Shown here: positions 38,692 to 39,121 of the stretch, in pieces
How the letters are laid out: every line of letters starts with the position of its first letter
Numbering within the stretch: the first letter of the stretch is position 1
Source of the DNA: an uncultured Coriobacteriaceae bacterium
GTDB taxonomy: Bacteria > Actinomycetota > Coriobacteriia > Coriobacteriales > CADBOM01
Direction: 5' to 3'
DNA length: 39,121 nt
Assembly (NCBI GenBank): GCA_902796325.1
Contig: CADBOM010000084.1
Span: 1-39,121, forward strand
The notes under the pieces: model-generated
Databases searched by the model: none
Told to the model about the DNA's origin: nothing
The model's input: only the letters and a program-made list of their open reading frames with translations
Translations under genes and position numbers: made by a program

Positions 38692-39121
38692 ATGACGCGG
38701 GAATTCGATGGAGCCGATCTTGACTTGGTGCTTGAGAGAAAGGGATCGTCCGAAGACGCTCCATGCATCTACCTTGTAGATTCTCCCGACCATGCCGCAA
38801 ATATTGAGACCGCAGATCTTGTTGGATCGAGCGTTGTGAGAGTGTTCGTTCGCGATTGGGATACGTGGCTCACCCCGTGGCTTGCTCCTGGTTTATCGAT
38901 GGGCGGCAATCATGATGGTGGCGCGGATAATGCTGGTGACAACGATTCTGCGAGCAGTCCTCAGGAGCGCATGTTTGCCGGAGGCGCCCCAGAGTTTCTC
39001 GCTGCCTTGAAGGATCAGATTTCCTTATTCGAGAGTTCGCAGGGCTTGTCTCCTCATGGACGCGGCATCGCCGGGTACTCATTGGCCGGACTTTTCTCCA
39101 TATATGCATTCGTAGACTCGG
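38692..39121 (+). CDS. Alpha/beta-hydrolase esterase, 3' end beyond the window
   Basis: The open frame runs from ATG 38692 off the end of the window (143 codons seen), so the gene is incomplete. AAAGGGG is 8 nt upstream. The visible part has YLVDSPDHA, then FVRDWDTWLTPW, a Gly/Asp/Asn-rich insertion (residues 68-90), FAGGAPEFLAAL, and the nucleophile elbow GYSLAG with Ser130. This order matches esterase-D/IroE/Fes-type hydrolases (siderophore esterases and relatives); the catalytic Asp and His should follow outside the window. It is divergent from the ferredoxin-macrodomain-sirtuin operon. Confidence 0.78.
   Translation, partial: MTREFDGADLDLVLERKGSSEDAPCIYLVDSPDHAANIETADLVGSSVVRVFVRDWDTWLTPWLAPGLSMGGNHDGGADNAGDNDSASSPQERMFAGGAPEFLAALKDQISLFESSQGLSPHGRGIAGYSLAGLFSIYAFVDS

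Overview
The window reads as chromosomal DNA of a strictly anaerobic, moderately high-GC bacterium. My best guess is an anaerobic actinobacterium of the Coriobacteriia type. This rests on gene content: a sufCBDSU operon with no isc genes, oxygen-sensitive Fe-S enzyme systems, ferredoxin, a fermentative iron alcohol dehydrogenase and strong AGGAGG ribosome sites. It is an inference; there is no rRNA or other phylogenetic marker here. No insertion sequence, tRNA, rRNA or CRISPR array was found.

Layout. 1-2382: an SDR oxidoreductase behind the clamp-loader-like ATPase RarA (minus strand). 2947-8581: an Fe-S assembly operon, sufC-sufB-sufD-sufS-sufU, ending in an Rrf2-family regulator, with two matching palindromes in its promoter region. 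8578-13341: a thioredoxin reductase fused to thioredoxin folds, then MATE and MFS drug exporters. 13755-15637: aminopeptidase C and D-aminoacyl-tRNA deacylase. 15852-20010: a minus-strand operon of a 2-hydroxyacyl-CoA dehydratase-like subunit, a second subunit fused to its ATP-driven activase, and a tocopherol-cyclase-like lipocalin. 20404-21621: an iron alcohol dehydrogenase with strongly biased codon use.

22105-25570 is the most unusual locus: a nitrogenase-like system in which the NifH-type reductase is fused to a NifD-like subunit, followed by an overlapping NifK-like subunit. Cysteine spacing suggests a protochlorophyllide-reductase-like [4Fe-4S] enzyme rather than a nitrogenase. An NSS-family transporter follows (26113-27543).

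27873-30568: pheA and a DAHP synthase under a complete transcription attenuator. A 30-residue leader peptide with ten Phe, Tyr and Trp codons precedes a terminator and a matching antiterminator. 30870-34084: a CsoR regulator with its operators and a CopA ATPase whose C-terminal metal-binding domain carries its own ribosome site and ATG, predicting a separate CopZ. 34314-36411: GNAT acetyltransferase, CMD-family protein and QueD. 36600-38468: a ferredoxin, zinc-macrodomain and class-M sirtuin operon, that is, reversible protein ADP-ribosylation. 38692-end: a truncated esterase.

A recurring oddity is short degenerate tandem duplications (10-30 bp) in spacers. Several copy the last codons and the stop codon of the preceding gene.
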